From Streptomyces sp. NBC_00442 (GTDB lineage: Bacteria; Actinomycetota; Actinomycetes; Streptomycetales; Streptomycetaceae), in NCBI RefSeq assembly GCF_036014195.1, contig NZ_CP107918.1, positions 7,502,001-7,566,000 of the forward strand: DNA of 64,000 nt, read 5' to 3'. A program made the position numbers and the translations under genes. Shown here one piece after another: positions 33,460-42,740 of this stretch (its first letter is position 1; each line of letters opens with the position of its first letter). The notes under the pieces were generated by a model. The model saw only the letters and a list, made by a program, of their open reading frames with translations, was not told the origin of the DNA and made no database searches.

Positions 33460-35541
33460 TCAGGCCGGCGGGAGGTGGGTGCTCAGTTCCCGGACCGGCC
33501 ACGCGTTGACGCCCTCGTCCGTGGGCCGGACGGTGATGACGTGCAGCTGGGCGTCGATGCCGATCGTCGTGACGACGAGGCGGCCTTCGGCGTCGAGGGC
33601 GGCGGCCTGCGTGTGGGCGAACGGGCCGCCGCCGCAGGGCGCCCACTCGGTGGAGAACGGGCTGCCGTCCAACGGCTGGCGGCTGAAGGCCAGCGTTCCG
33701 TCGTCGCGGCGCTGGACGAGAACGACGGCGCTGTCCCCGGCAAGGGGGGTGGCCGCGACGGACCCGAAGCCGGGGGTGGTGTCGACGAGTTGGGGCTGGG
33801 TGTCCCACGCGCCCCCGGGTTCGAGTTGACGGTGGGCGAGAAGCCAGCCGGTGCCCGGCTGGCGGGAGAACATCACCAGGCGGCCGTCGGTCTGTTCCAG
33901 CAGGGTCGTCGAGCCGGCGGGGCGGGCGAGCTGGGTGGCGTAGTCACGGGCCAGGGGCCCGTCGGGCTTGGGCTGGTGCCAGCGCAGCATGCTGGTCTTG
34001 GTGGTGGCGTAGATCTCGCTGTGGCCGTTGCGCAGGGTGATGGCGCTGGCGCCCTCGAGCGTTCCGCCGTGGAGATCGGTCCAGGGGCCCCAGCCGCCGT
34101 CGGTGGCGGTGCGCGCGCTGAGGCCGGTGCCGAAGTTGCGCAGCACGATCTGCGGATGCCCGGAGGAGGTGGTCAAGGCGGTGGGCATACCGAGGGCGCG
34201 GCGACGGATGGCGTTGTGCCGGTCGTGCGGGCTGCTCAGCGACTGCCATGCGCCGAAGCGGCCGTCGGGGGTGTCCTGCTGGAGGTGCATGACCTCGCGG
34301 CGGTGCTCCTCCGGGTCGAGCGCGATCAGGGCACGGACCGCGAACACGTGAATGCGGCCCTGTCCGTCGCGTACGGCGTCGAGCCGGGGCAGACAGCGTG
34401 CCTCGTCGCCGTCGGGCCACAGCCCCAGCGTTTCGGGGCCGCTCCAGGAATCGCCGCCGGGGGTGTCCTGGATCCACAGAACGGGGCGGCCACCGAGGAC
34501 GGCGAAGGCGGTGAGACGGCCGTCGCCACGCGGCTGCAGCCAGGTGGTGCTGCCGCGCCAGCGGTGCGTGGTGCTCTGACCGTAATAGCGGTTGAACGCG
34601 CGGTTGCCGAGGGGGCGGTCGCCGCATTGCCCCGGCCCCTTGGTGCACTCGTGACCGTCTTCGCCACCGTAGATGGCGAGGTAGTGGAACTTCTCGGCGG
34701 CGGCGGCAGGGCTGAGGTTGTCGGGCTGGAGCTTGTTGCAGTATCCCGAGTAGCTCTCCACGACCGGACGGTGGCTCTGATCGCGCGCTTCGTAGACCCG
34801 CAGGGCGGCCAGGGCGAACAGGGCGGCAGCGGTGTGGTCGCTGTTGTCGCAGTAGGTGATCGTGTCGGTGGCCGAGTCGTACCGGGTGCGGTCGGGGTCG
34901 GGGTTCATGACGCGGACCACCGCCGGCCGGTACGCGGTCAGCAGGTCGGCAAGAGTGGAGATGACCCCGTCACGGGTCAGGGTCCGGCCGTCACCACGAG
35001 CCGGGATGGGGCTGTCGCTGGGACGCAGGGTGCCCAGCTCGGTGATCTTGTTGCTCCAGAGGTGAAGCACCTTCTGCTCCGGCAGGGCCACGCAGGTACG
35101 CAGGTTGAGGAAGATCAGGGTGACGCGGCCCTCTTCGAGGGTGTTGATCTCGGCCACGACGCCTTCGCTCACGTCGAGCGTCTCGCGCACCCACGGAGCG
35201 CGGCGACTGCCGGTGATCATGGCGGCGTAGGCCGCTCTGATGCCGTGCTGGCGCGCTGCGGTGTAGCCCGGATAGTCGGGGGTGGCCGTCTTGCGGGCGG
35301 GGTCGTCGGAGGCCAGGTTCAGACCGTCGGCCTCACCCGTGGTGAGGTACACGCTGACGACCGGTACGCCGGCCCGAACGCTCTGCAGCAGGTCCGGTGT
35401 CATGAAGTACAGGTCGTCGTCCGTGTGCGCACAGATCTGCATGTGCGGAGCAGGCAGGTCGGCCGGCACCTTGATCGCAGGGCTCGACAAGATCGCAGGG
35501 CTCGACAAAGGGGACGCAGTGGCACGACGGAAGAAACGCAT
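33460..35541 (-). CDS. PIG-L family deacetylase-like protein with C-terminal propeller-like repeats
   Basis: The product is 693 aa. Residues 30-270 are a PIG-L/LmbE-like domain: AHTDDDLYFM replaces the usual AHPDDE metal motif, with a SDHTAAALFAL His region further on. From about 300 to the end a repetitive region with GRLTAFAVLGGRPVLWIQDTP, GRIHVFAVRALIALD and similar units resembles a sialidase- or tectonin-type propeller. PIG-L enzymes remove N-acetyl groups from sugars. The N-terminus has a short duplicated LSSPAI segment and no classical signal peptide. An in-frame GTG sits directly before ATG 35541. Confidence 0.8.
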   Translation of the reverse strand: MRFFRRATASPLSSPAILSSPAIKVPADLPAPHMQICAHTDDDLYFMTPDLLQSVRAGVPVVSVYLTTGEADGLNLASDDPARKTATPDYPGYTAARQHGIRAAYAAMITGSRRAPWVRETLDVSEGVVAEINTLEEGRVTLIFLNLRTCVALPEQKVLHLWSNKITELGTLRPSDSPIPARGDGRTLTRDGVISTLADLLTAYRPAVVRVMNPDPDRTRYDSATDTITYCDNSDHTAAALFALAALRVYEARDQSHRPVVESYSGYCNKLQPDNLSPAAAAEKFHYLAIYGGEDGHECTKGPGQCGDRPLGNRAFNRYYGQSTTHRWRGSTTWLQPRGDGRLTAFAVLGGRPVLWIQDTPGGDSWSGPETLGLWPDGDEARCLPRLDAVRDGQGRIHVFAVRALIALDPEEHRREVMHLQQDTPDGRFGAWQSLSSPHDRHNAIRRRALGMPTALTTSSGHPQIVLRNFGTGLSARTATDGGWGPWTDLHGGTLEGASAITLRNGHSEIYATTKTSMLRWHQPKPDGPLARDYATQLARPAGSTTLLEQTDGRLVMFSRQPGTGWLLAHRQLEPGGAWDTQPQLVDTTPGFGSVAATPLAGDSAVVLVQRRDDGTLAFSRQPLDGSPFSTEWAPCGGGPFAHTQAAALDAEGRLVVTTIGIDAQLHVITVRPTDEGVNAWPVRELSTHLPPA

Positions 35542-36267
35542 CACGAACGAAGCCTTTACGGGTCAGAGATGGTTGGAGGTGGCACGGGCGCCGGCCCATG
35601 GTGTGTGAGGACGTATGCCCGCACCTGAGAGTGGTTGTCTCAACCCTCGTTGGAGGTGCTCGGCCGGAGGCCGTTCGACGAGTCGGCGCACCGGCAGGGA
35701 AGCCGTCGGCGTGACGGAGAGAGCAATGGTGAGGGGGCTGACGGAGCGGCGCAGGGCGACATATGTGGCTCCGGCCCACCGGTGGTCTTCCGCCCGGCCC
35801 CTCGGCACGACGGCCTCGGGCGGAGACCGGGCGCGTCCGCGCGGGAGCGTCCACGCCTTGTGATCCCGGGCATGCGACGGGTCCCATGAGACACATCATG
35901 CAGGGACCGCGAGGTGACCAGGCCTTCGAGCATCCTCTTCCAGCTCCGTGGCGGGAAGCACTCGCGAGCGGAGACCGTCGACGTCTCTACCCCGAGCAAC
36001 ACCGCTGCCCCACCCCTGGTGGCCATTCCCATCACACGCCCAACTATTCATTCATATGATCGGCAGCACAATACGTCACCGGGGCGCACGTTCGAGGCGA
36101 AATACCCGCGAGGAACGCCGTCTCGGTCGATTACGGGCTTAGTGGGTGTGGTCAGCGGCCGCCTCGCCCGGCCCATCGGGGGCAACCGAGAGCGCCGACG
36201 GTCCGTCCACGGTCACCACCGCGCCTCCGACGAGCGTCACGACATCTGCCCGAAAGGACCCCGTCCG
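35542..36267. other. 726-bp divergent intergenic region
   Basis: No convincing gene is seen. Open frames of 80-130 codons occur on both strands but lack ribosome sites, family sequence and Streptomyces-like codon bias; they are rich in Arg, Pro and Ser. The stretch near 36040-36070 is AT-rich (ATTCATTCATATGATC) and may hold the promoter of the acetyltransferase gene. Confidence 0.5.
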
Positions 36268-36918
36268 ATGCCCCTGCCGACCCAACCCGCCGACCCCACC
36301 GTCCTGCATCCCATGCCCGACCAGCCCCGCGTGGTGCTCCTCAAACCGCTGGTGAAGTCCCCGCTGATCGAGGTCGGGGAGTTCTCGTACTACGACGACC
36401 CGGACCATGCCACCGCGTTCGAGGCCCGCAACGTGCTCTACCACTACGGGCCCGAGCGGCTCGTCATCGGGAAGTTCTGCGCGCTCGGCACCGGCGTACG
36501 GTTCCTCATGAACGGCGCCAACCACCGCATGGACGGGCCCTCCACCTTCCCGTTCCCCACCATGGGGGGATCCTGGGCCGAACACTTCGACCTGCTCACG
36601 GGTCTGCCCAACCGGGGGGACACGGTGGTCGGCAACGACGTCTGGTTCGGCTTCGGTACGACCGTCATGCCGGGCGTACGCATCGGACACGGCGCGATCA
36701 TCGCAGCGGGCTCCGTGGTCACCGGGGACGTCCCCGACTACGGCGTGGTCGGCGGCAACCCCGCTCGCCTGATCCGCACGCGGTACGCGGAGCGGGACAT
36801 CGCCCGGCTCCTGGCGGTGGCCTGGTGGGACTGGCCTGTCGTAGCCATCACCGAGCACCTGCGCACCATCATGTCCGGCAGCGTCGAAGACCTGGAGAAC
36901 GCGGCACCACGGCGTTGA
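36268..36918 (+). CDS. CatB/Vat-type hexapeptide-repeat O-acetyltransferase
   Basis: The product is 216 aa, close to Vat streptogramin acetyltransferases. It has the xenobiotic acetyltransferase pattern: FSYYDDPDHATAFEARNVLYHY, GKFCALGTGVRFLMNGANHRMDG with the probable catalytic His, FGFGTTVMPGVRIGHGAIIAAGSVV as left-handed beta-helix turns, and GNPARLIRTRY. Trimeric enzymes of this family acetylate streptogramin A or chloramphenicol, though many have unknown acceptors. ATG 36268 follows GAAAGGA; the longer frame is discarded. Confidence 0.85.
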   Translation: MPLPTQPADPTVLHPMPDQPRVVLLKPLVKSPLIEVGEFSYYDDPDHATAFEARNVLYHYGPERLVIGKFCALGTGVRFLMNGANHRMDGPSTFPFPTMGGSWAEHFDLLTGLPNRGDTVVGNDVWFGFGTTVMPGVRIGHGAIIAAGSVVTGDVPDYGVVGGNPARLIRTRYAERDIARLLAVAWWDWPVVAITEHLRTIMSGSVEDLENAAPRR

Positions 36919-37065
36919 GGTGGGGGCGGGCCGCCCGCGCCACTCCGCCGTGCCTGGCCGGGGGCAGGGGCAGGGGGCCGGCGGTGCGCTTGCGGCTCTC
37001 CTCGCCGGTGACGCCATATCCATCATCAGCCGACTATCGAGGCGTATGGAGGGATATCACGCACC

Positions 37066-37812
37066 ATGCCTGGGCAGTATTGCCCCGTGCTCTCCAAAGC
37101 TTTCGCGCGGTGGCGCGAGCGTCCGCGCCGAACGCGCCCAGGCCTGCGCCTGCGCGCGGGCGACGGCCCGGTCGTGTTCACGGCCGACTTCGCGTCGCGT
37201 ACGCAATGGGTCGCGGGCCGCTCGTCGGCGTATCCGGACGGTGGCCCGGTCAACCCCGGTGACAACAAGCTGGATTACCTGGTCGAGGATCCCGCGTACA
37301 GCCGGACCGGTGCGTTCCGGGCGACCCGCAACCCCGACGGCACGTGGAACACGGGCCTGTTGACCACGGAGGGCAGCGCCGAGGGATTCATGGTCCGCAC
37401 CGGGGACGTGCTGGAAGCGCGTGTGCGGCTGCCCGTGGCAGTGGGTGCGTGGCCCGCCATCTGGACGTGGCGCGACGGCGGTCAGGAGATCGACGTCTTC
37501 GAGTACCACCCGGACAACCCGGATCTCCTGGAGCTGACCAACCACGTGCGTGACGGCCAGTTCTACTTCCGTGGCACCGGCGTCTCTCCCGGTGCGGAGC
37601 TCGACCTGCGGGTCCGGTTCGGGGCACGGTCCGTGACCTGGTGGGTGAACGGAGTGCGCGTCTTCGGCGACCGGACGGGCGTGGGACGCAACTGGCGGGC
37701 CTACCTGATCGTGAACTTGTCCGTCAGCGCGGGTCGGTACCACCCCAAGCCGCCACCCGACGTGACGGAGATGGCCTTCGACGTGTCGTCCCTGAGCATT
37801 CGCCGCCGATGA
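37066..37812 (+). CDS. GH16-like (laminarinase/beta-glucanase fold) protein
   Basis: The product is 248 aa. A concanavalin-like jelly roll is suggested and the GH16 catalytic motif appears as GQEIDVFEYHP (E-x-D-x-x-E). WPAIWTWRDGG and VTWWVNGVRVF are also family-like. No classical signal peptide is visible: the N-terminus is Arg-rich, with little hydrophobic core, so export is uncertain. GGAGGG lies about 12 bases before ATG 37066; a GTG 21 bases later is possible. The substrate would be a beta-glucan or related glycan. Confidence 0.65.
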   Translation: MPGQYCPVLSKAFARWRERPRRTRPGLRLRAGDGPVVFTADFASRTQWVAGRSSAYPDGGPVNPGDNKLDYLVEDPAYSRTGAFRATRNPDGTWNTGLLTTEGSAEGFMVRTGDVLEARVRLPVAVGAWPAIWTWRDGGQEIDVFEYHPDNPDLLELTNHVRDGQFYFRGTGVSPGAELDLRVRFGARSVTWWVNGVRVFGDRTGVGRNWRAYLIVNLSVSAGRYHPKPPPDVTEMAFDVSSLSIRRR

Positions 37813-37813
37813 C

Positions 37814-37847
37814 CGTGCACCCGCTCCCTCCGGGGGGCGGGTGCACG
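37814..37847 (+). terminator. Hairpin after the GH16-like gene
   Basis: An 11-bp inverted repeat (CGTGCACCCGC / GCGGGTGCACG) with a 12-base loop begins two bases after the stop codon. Confidence 0.7.
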
Positions 37848-37927
37848 AATCTGTGGGAGTTCGCGAATTCCGTGTCGCGCGGGTCGCACCCGGGCTGTCG
37901 TGCGTGGCCGCCCTATGATCGGCGATC

Positions 37928-38197
37928 GTGGCGCACACGTTCGAGGAACTCGTCGAGATGCAGCGTACGGTCGATGCGGCGGCCGTCCAGGCGGAGCAGT
38001 TGCGAAGCCAGTACGGGCCGCCGGGTGCCCGCTCGTGGTCGGCGCGTCAGACACGGACGTACGAGACCGCATGGCGCGCGTGGCGCGATCTGGCCCGGGA
38101 CATGCAGGCCGCCGTCGCCGAGTACGCGGCGGACCACGACGAAGCCCGGCAGGACCTCGAATCCCGGGTGAGGACGGCGGCGGGGAGCCCGGAGTAG
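37928..38197 (+). CDS. Small helical hypothetical protein
   Basis: The product is 89 aa, soluble and mostly helical (FEELVEMQRTVDAAAVQAEQ, then TYETAWRAWRDLARDMQAAVAEYA), which suggests a helical hairpin or coiled coil. GTG start; the ribosome site is weak. No family is recognised. Confidence 0.65.
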   Translation: MAHTFEELVEMQRTVDAAAVQAEQLRSQYGPPGARSWSARQTRTYETAWRAWRDLARDMQAAVAEYAADHDEARQDLESRVRTAAGSPE

Positions 38198-38327
38198 CAG
38201 CCCGGGTGGAGCCCTCTCGCCCACTGGCACAGCCGCTGGGCCGCTGACAGCGGGCCGGGCGCGCACCACTCGCGCCCCGTGGGCAACTCCAAGCGCTGCC
38301 GGTGCGGGTCGTGCCAGGATGGTCGGC

Positions 38328-39104
38328 ATGTCCGCTCGTGCACTGAGCTTCGGCGCCGTCGCGGGAGCCTATGAGAGGTTCCGGCCCGGGTACCCAGATG
38401 AGCTCCTCGACCTGGTGATGGCGTACGCGGGCCGGCCCGTTCGGACGGCCTTGGAAATCGGTGCCGGGACCGGCAAAGCGACCCGCCTGTTCGCCGCGCA
38501 CGGGGTCGAGGTCACCGCGACCGAGCCCGACTCCGCCATGCTCGCCGAGCTGAAAAGGACGGCGCCCCCTAACGTGACGACCGTACGGGCCGCGTTCGAG
38601 GACCTGCGGCCGGCCGGCACCTACGGGTTGGTCTACGCGGCGGCATCCCTGCACTGGACGAGCCCGGAGGGCAGGTGGCCGAGGGTGGCCGCTCTCCTCG
38701 AACCCGAGGGCGTGTTCGCCTCGTTCGGCGGAGCTGTGCGGCCGGCCGACCCGGCCGTGGAAGAGTCCGTCCGTGCGGCGCGGGCGCCGTTCCTGGGGGA
38801 GGACGAGGTTCCGTCACCCGACGGAACCGCTCCGGAAGCGGAGATGCAGTGGCCGGGTACGGAGCTGGAGCGCTCCCCTTTGTTCTTCGACGTCCGTCAG
38901 GATGCCGTCGAGCGGCGTCTGACCATGAGCGCCGCCGACTATCTCGGGCACCTGACGACCGTCTCGGCGTACTTGCAACTGCCGCGTACAAAGCGTGAGT
39001 TGACCTACCGAGCGATCGGCCGGGTTCTGCCGGGCACGGTGGAGATCACTGCCGACGTCGTCATTCATCTCGCACGCCGTCGCCCGGACATGTGGTTCAG
39101 GTGA
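38328..39104 (+). CDS. Class I SAM-dependent methyltransferase
   Basis: The product is 258 aa. Motif I is ALEIGAGTGKATRLFA, followed by VTATEPDSAML (motif II) and LVYAAASLHWTSPE, where small-molecule methyltransferases of the UbiE/TAM type carry their active-site segment. The substrate is unknown. ATG 38328 has AGGA 11 bases upstream. The next small gene overlaps its stop by four bases. Confidence 0.85.
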   Translation: MSARALSFGAVAGAYERFRPGYPDELLDLVMAYAGRPVRTALEIGAGTGKATRLFAAHGVEVTATEPDSAMLAELKRTAPPNVTTVRAAFEDLRPAGTYGLVYAAASLHWTSPEGRWPRVAALLEPEGVFASFGGAVRPADPAVEESVRAARAPFLGEDEVPSPDGTAPEAEMQWPGTELERSPLFFDVRQDAVERRLTMSAADYLGHLTTVSAYLQLPRTKRELTYRAIGRVLPGTVEITADVVIHLARRRPDMWFR

Positions 39105-39469
39105 AGGATCCGCCCCACGGCCTGCCGCCGGCGGACTCACGCAAGTGGCACAGCCGCCGATGGTGGGACCAGCTGGGGTATCTGCGGGTGCGTTCCCTGG
39201 CGAACCCGAGCTGGGCCAGAGACATGCCGTGGCTGGTCGCGTGGTTGCGACGCGAGCGCTCGACCGCCCCGGCCATGGACCATGCCCTCTACGACCGAGC
39301 GATACGCGCAGCCCAGAACTATGCACGCAATTCCGGTCGGGCACCCGAAGCGGAACGGGCGTGGGACCGCGTTCTCGAACCCATCGACGAGTTGCTGACG
39401 CGACGACAGGCGAGGCACCTGGACGAGGTCAACCGGGCGCAGATCGAGCGACGCGCCCCGGGATCCTGA
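39101..39469 (+). CDS. Hypothetical protein coupled to the methyltransferase
   Basis: The product is 122 aa, rich in Arg and Trp, soluble. GTG 39101 overlaps the methyltransferase stop (GTGA), which implies coupled translation; a second GTG nine bases earlier is possible. No domain is recognised. Confidence 0.6.
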   Translation: MKDPPHGLPPADSRKWHSRRWWDQLGYLRVRSLANPSWARDMPWLVAWLRRERSTAPAMDHALYDRAIRAAQNYARNSGRAPEAERAWDRVLEPIDELLTRRQARHLDEVNRAQIERRAPGS

Positions 39470-39494
39470 CCGGGCCGGCGCCGTTGCCGCCGCA

Positions 39495-40436
39495 TCACTG
39501 CGTCGGGGCCGGGGGACCGGGGCGGTGGATCGTGGCAGTGAGGCGTCGCAGCGAGGCGTGCCCAGGTGGGCCCCAGGTGCGCTTGCCACCCGGACGGCCG
39601 TGGACACCGGCCTCTCCGATGAAGACGCAGGCGAGGGCCTTCAACGTCGCCCACCCACGCGCCCGGCGAAGGGTCGCCGGGTCCACTGCCGGCTGATAGG
39701 AGGCGTGGAAGCGCTCGGCGGCGCCGTCCGGCAGGAGAATCCACGCGGCGGCGAGGTCGCAGGCCGGATCGCCCGCGAAGAGGTCACCGAAGTCGATCAC
39801 GCCGCAGAAGGCGCCGTCCGCCGTGAGGACGTTGGCGGGATGCAGATCGCCGTGGAGCCACAGCGCAGGCCCCGACCATTCGGGCGCGGCGACGGCGTCG
39901 TCCCACACCGCGCGAACGGCATTGGCGTCGGGGATCAGGCCGAGGTCGGTTGCCGTCGTGAGCTGTCGCTCGAACCCCTCGGCCTGGTCGGCCAGCGGGC
40001 CACCACGATCGCGGCCGGCGGGCGCCCCTTCGGGCGCGGGCCGGTGAAGCGCGGTCAGGAAGGCGGCCAGGGCGTCGGCCGACTCGGCGGCGCGCGTGGC
40101 GGGGGCGCGATCGGCGGGGGTTCCCGGCACCCAAGTGGTGACGATCCAGGGCCGCGGAAACCGGGCGGAGGGCTCGCTGAGGCGCTGGGGGACAGGGACC
40201 GGCAGGGGAAGACGAGGGGCGAGGGCGGGAACCCACTCGTGCTCTTTGCGCAGCAGCGCATCCGCGGACTGTGTCGCCCAGGGCAGCCGCACGGCGAGCT
40301 CGTCCCCGAGGCGCCACACCTGATTGTCCCAGCCGCGTGCGCCGAGCTCCAAAGGGAGACCAGCCAGGTCCGGGTGCTGATCGTGCAGCAGATCCCGGAC
40401 CAGTTCTTCGGTGATCTCGATCTCGGTATGGGTCAC
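39495..40436 (-). CDS. Aminoglycoside phosphotransferase (APH)-like kinase
   Basis: The product is 313 aa. The kinase-like fold has the Brenner motif LWLHGDLHPANVL with catalytic Asp, and VIDFGDLFAGDPACDLAAAW for metal binding; LELGARGWDNQVWRLGDELAVRLP forms the N-lobe. The family phosphorylates aminoglycosides, other antibiotics or small alcohols. The GTG start at 40436 lacks a clear ribosome site. The substrate cannot be told. Confidence 0.85.
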   Translation of the reverse strand: MTHTEIEITEELVRDLLHDQHPDLAGLPLELGARGWDNQVWRLGDELAVRLPWATQSADALLRKEHEWVPALAPRLPLPVPVPQRLSEPSARFPRPWIVTTWVPGTPADRAPATRAAESADALAAFLTALHRPAPEGAPAGRDRGGPLADQAEGFERQLTTATDLGLIPDANAVRAVWDDAVAAPEWSGPALWLHGDLHPANVLTADGAFCGVIDFGDLFAGDPACDLAAAWILLPDGAAERFHASYQPAVDPATLRRARGWATLKALACVFIGEAGVHGRPGGKRTWGPPGHASLRRLTATIHRPGPPAPTQ

Positions 40437-40498
40437 ACGGCGACACGCTACCGCCCCCGGACCCCCTCACGGATCGCTGTGAGTGCCCCGGCCCTGGG

Positions 40499-40580
40499 AC
40501 GGCTTTCGTCGGACGGGGCCGGAGGCCACCCTTCCGCGGACGGCTTCCGTCGGACGGTGCCGGAGGCCACTCTTCCGCGC
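40499..40580. repeat. Two tandem copies of a 41-bp repeat
   Basis: Units 40499-40539 and 40540-40580 differ at only a few positions (core GCCGGAGGCCAC). The repeat lies in the gap between the APH-like and LysR genes and has no coding role that can be seen. Confidence 0.8.
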
Positions 40581-40692
40581 CCGATGGACCCGGGGCGCGC
40601 TCGGCCCTGTGCCTCCGGAACCAGCACCGCGTCGATGCGACTTCAGCGGCGCCGACGTGCCAGTACTGCGCCAAGCACTGCTGCATCTGCCA

Positions 40693-41589
40693 TCAGCCGC
40701 GCTCCAACTCGGCGGCGACCAGGTCCGCGAAGGCGCGCGCCAGGGGCGTGAGCGCTTCCCACCGTCGTACCGCCCAGCCGATGGGCAGAGGGGGAAGATC
40801 GGGCAGGGGCAGGAACCGCAAGGCGCCGGCGGGCGTGCCGGCGAGACCCTGTCCGGGAAGGTCGGGCACCACCGCGTGGCCCACTCCCAGCCCGGCGAGC
40901 AGGATGGCGGTGTCCCAGTCGGCGACGGCCGTGTCCGACGTGAGGTGGACACCGAGCCGGGCCAGGGCGGTGTCCACATGGCTGCGGGAAGAGGAGTTCT
41001 CCGGGAACCGGATGTGCCGGACACCGGAGAGGTCGGCAGGCGTGATCCGGCTCCGGGCAGCGAGCGGATCGTCGGCCCGCACCGCGAGCACCCAGGGCAG
41101 CTCCACGACGGGCCGCTGTTCAATCCCGCGCACCGGCTTCCCGATGGTGACCCAGGCCAGGTCGACGGCGCCTTCGGTGAGTGCCTCGAAGCAGTTCACG
41201 CTGGATGTCTCGGTCCGGAACTCCAAGAGCGCACCCGGATACTCCTCGCGGAACGCGACGACGGCCTCGGACATGAAGTGACGCACCGATGTGGCGCCGG
41301 TCGTCACCCTGACCGACCCGGTTTCGCCGCGGGCGAGTTCGCCGAGCCGACGCAGTGCCAGGTCGAGGCCGGTGATGCCCTCCGCGGCCGCTTTCTGGAG
41401 CACACGCCCCTCGGCGGTGGGTACGACGCCTCGAGGCCGGCGTTCCAGGAGGCGCACCCCCGTCGCCCGCTCCAGCCGCTTCACGTGCTGGCTGACGGCG
41501 GACTGGGTGCACGACAGTTCGCGGGCGACGGCGCTCAAACTCCCGGCACGGCACACCGCCACGAATATGCGTAGGTCGTCGAAGGTCAT
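40693..41589 (-). CDS. LysR-family transcriptional regulator
   Basis: The product is 298 aa. The N-terminal HTH (MTFDDLRIFVAVCRAGSLSA, then CTQSAVSQHVKRLERATGVRLLER) and the C-terminal periplasmic-binding-protein-like effector domain are complete. It is divergent from the ketopantoate reductase-like gene at 41793, the classical LysR arrangement, so that gene is the likely target. ATG 41589 gives the usual MTFDDLRIF start; an ATG two codons earlier is possible. Confidence 0.9.
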   Translation of the reverse strand: MTFDDLRIFVAVCRAGSLSAVARELSCTQSAVSQHVKRLERATGVRLLERRPRGVVPTAEGRVLQKAAAEGITGLDLALRRLGELARGETGSVRVTTGATSVRHFMSEAVVAFREEYPGALLEFRTETSSVNCFEALTEGAVDLAWVTIGKPVRGIEQRPVVELPWVLAVRADDPLAARSRITPADLSGVRHIRFPENSSSRSHVDTALARLGVHLTSDTAVADWDTAILLAGLGVGHAVVPDLPGQGLAGTPAGALRFLPLPDLPPLPIGWAVRRWEALTPLARAFADLVAAELERG

Positions 41590-41792
41590 GGGCATACGGC
41601 CAACATAGGTCCGCCCCACACCGAAGCAATCCCTTGGGGGTACGTAAGAAGCCCCGAGGATTGACTTGCCCCTGGAGCCTCGCGAGGATCGTCCCGGGCC
41701 CAAGGCGGCAACCCGTCCCGCCCCTCACGCCCCGCCCGGACGAGGTGGAGGCGGCGGGCCGGGTGTCGACCCCGTGAAAGAGAGAAGACCCC

Positions 41793-42740
41793 ATGCACGA
41801 GCGAGACCTGATGCCCTCCACGGCAACACCTGACCACGAACCCGGAGTTCTTCCGCCTGCCTTGACGGTGGCAGTGCTCGGCCCCGGGGGGATCGGCGGC
41901 CTGCTCGCCGCGCTCCTGTCCCGGGCCGGATGCCGCGTGATCTGCATCGCCGGGGAGGAGACCACGCGGGCCCTGCGGCGCGACGGCATCCGCGTACACA
42001 GCGGGCAGTTCGGCGAGTTCACCGCCGCAGTCGAGGCAGACACCCTGCTCCGCGAGCCCGTCGACCTCTGCCTGGTCACGGTCAAGCAGACGGCGCTCGA
42101 CGCGGCACTCGACCGCACGCCGGCCCCGCTGCTTGACGGTGGCATCGTGGTGCCGTTGCTCAACGGCATCGAGCACATGGACACCTTGCGGGCGCGCTAT
42201 GGCGCGGAGCGGGTGGTTCCGGGCGTGATCCGTGTCGAGTCCACCCGTACCGCGCCGGGTGTCATCGAACAGGGCAGCCCGTTCCTCGACATCGATCTGG
42301 CCGCAGCGGCGTCCCGTGAGGCCGTCGCCGAGGTCGCGGCACTGCTCAACGCCGCCGGTGCCAACACGCGGGTCATCGAGGACGAAAACGCCGTGCTGTG
42401 GGGCAAGTTGGCTTTCCTGGCACCGTTCGCGCTTCTCACGACCCGCTATCGGCTGCCGATCGGCGGCATCCGGTCCGAACGGCGCGACGAACTGACGGCG
42501 CTCGTCGAGGAGACCAGCGCCGTCAGCAGGGCGGCAGGCGGGCCGGCGGACGCCGCACAGGTGCTGTCGCGCTACGACGCGTTCCCGGCCGGCAGCAAGT
42601 CGTCGATGCTGCGCGACGCGGAAGCCGGCCGCCCGCTGGAACTGGACGCGATCGGCGGGGCACTGCTGCGAGCGGCAGAGCAACTGGGCGTCCAGACACC
42701 ACTCATGAAGCGCCTCATGAGCGAACTGCGGGCCACCTGA
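41793..42740 (+). CDS. Ketopantoate reductase (PanE/ApbA)-family oxidoreductase
   Basis: The product is 315 aa. The NADPH-binding motif is LGPGGIGGLLAALLS; VKQTALDAALD, LLNGIEHMD and LWGKLAFLAPFALLT (catalytic Lys) are family signatures. PanE reduces 2-dehydropantoate to pantoate; many paralogues act on other 2-keto acids. ATG 41793 follows GAGAGAAG. A divergent LysR gene probably controls it, which fits an inducible accessory pathway better than core pantothenate synthesis. Confidence 0.85.
   Translation: MHERDLMPSTATPDHEPGVLPPALTVAVLGPGGIGGLLAALLSRAGCRVICIAGEETTRALRRDGIRVHSGQFGEFTAAVEADTLLREPVDLCLVTVKQTALDAALDRTPAPLLDGGIVVPLLNGIEHMDTLRARYGAERVVPGVIRVESTRTAPGVIEQGSPFLDIDLAAAASREAVAEVAALLNAAGANTRVIEDENAVLWGKLAFLAPFALLTTRYRLPIGGIRSERRDELTALVEETSAVSRAAGGPADAAQVLSRYDAFPAGSKSSMLRDAEAGRPLELDAIGGALLRAAEQLGVQTPLMKRLMSELRAT

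Noticed and set aside
35640..36035. 131-codon minus-strand frame in the 726-bp spacer
   Set aside because: Ser/Arg/Pro-rich, no ribosome site and no family sequence.
40499..40580. CRISPR-like repeat
   Set aside because: Only two adjoining units without spacers; no cas genes in the window.
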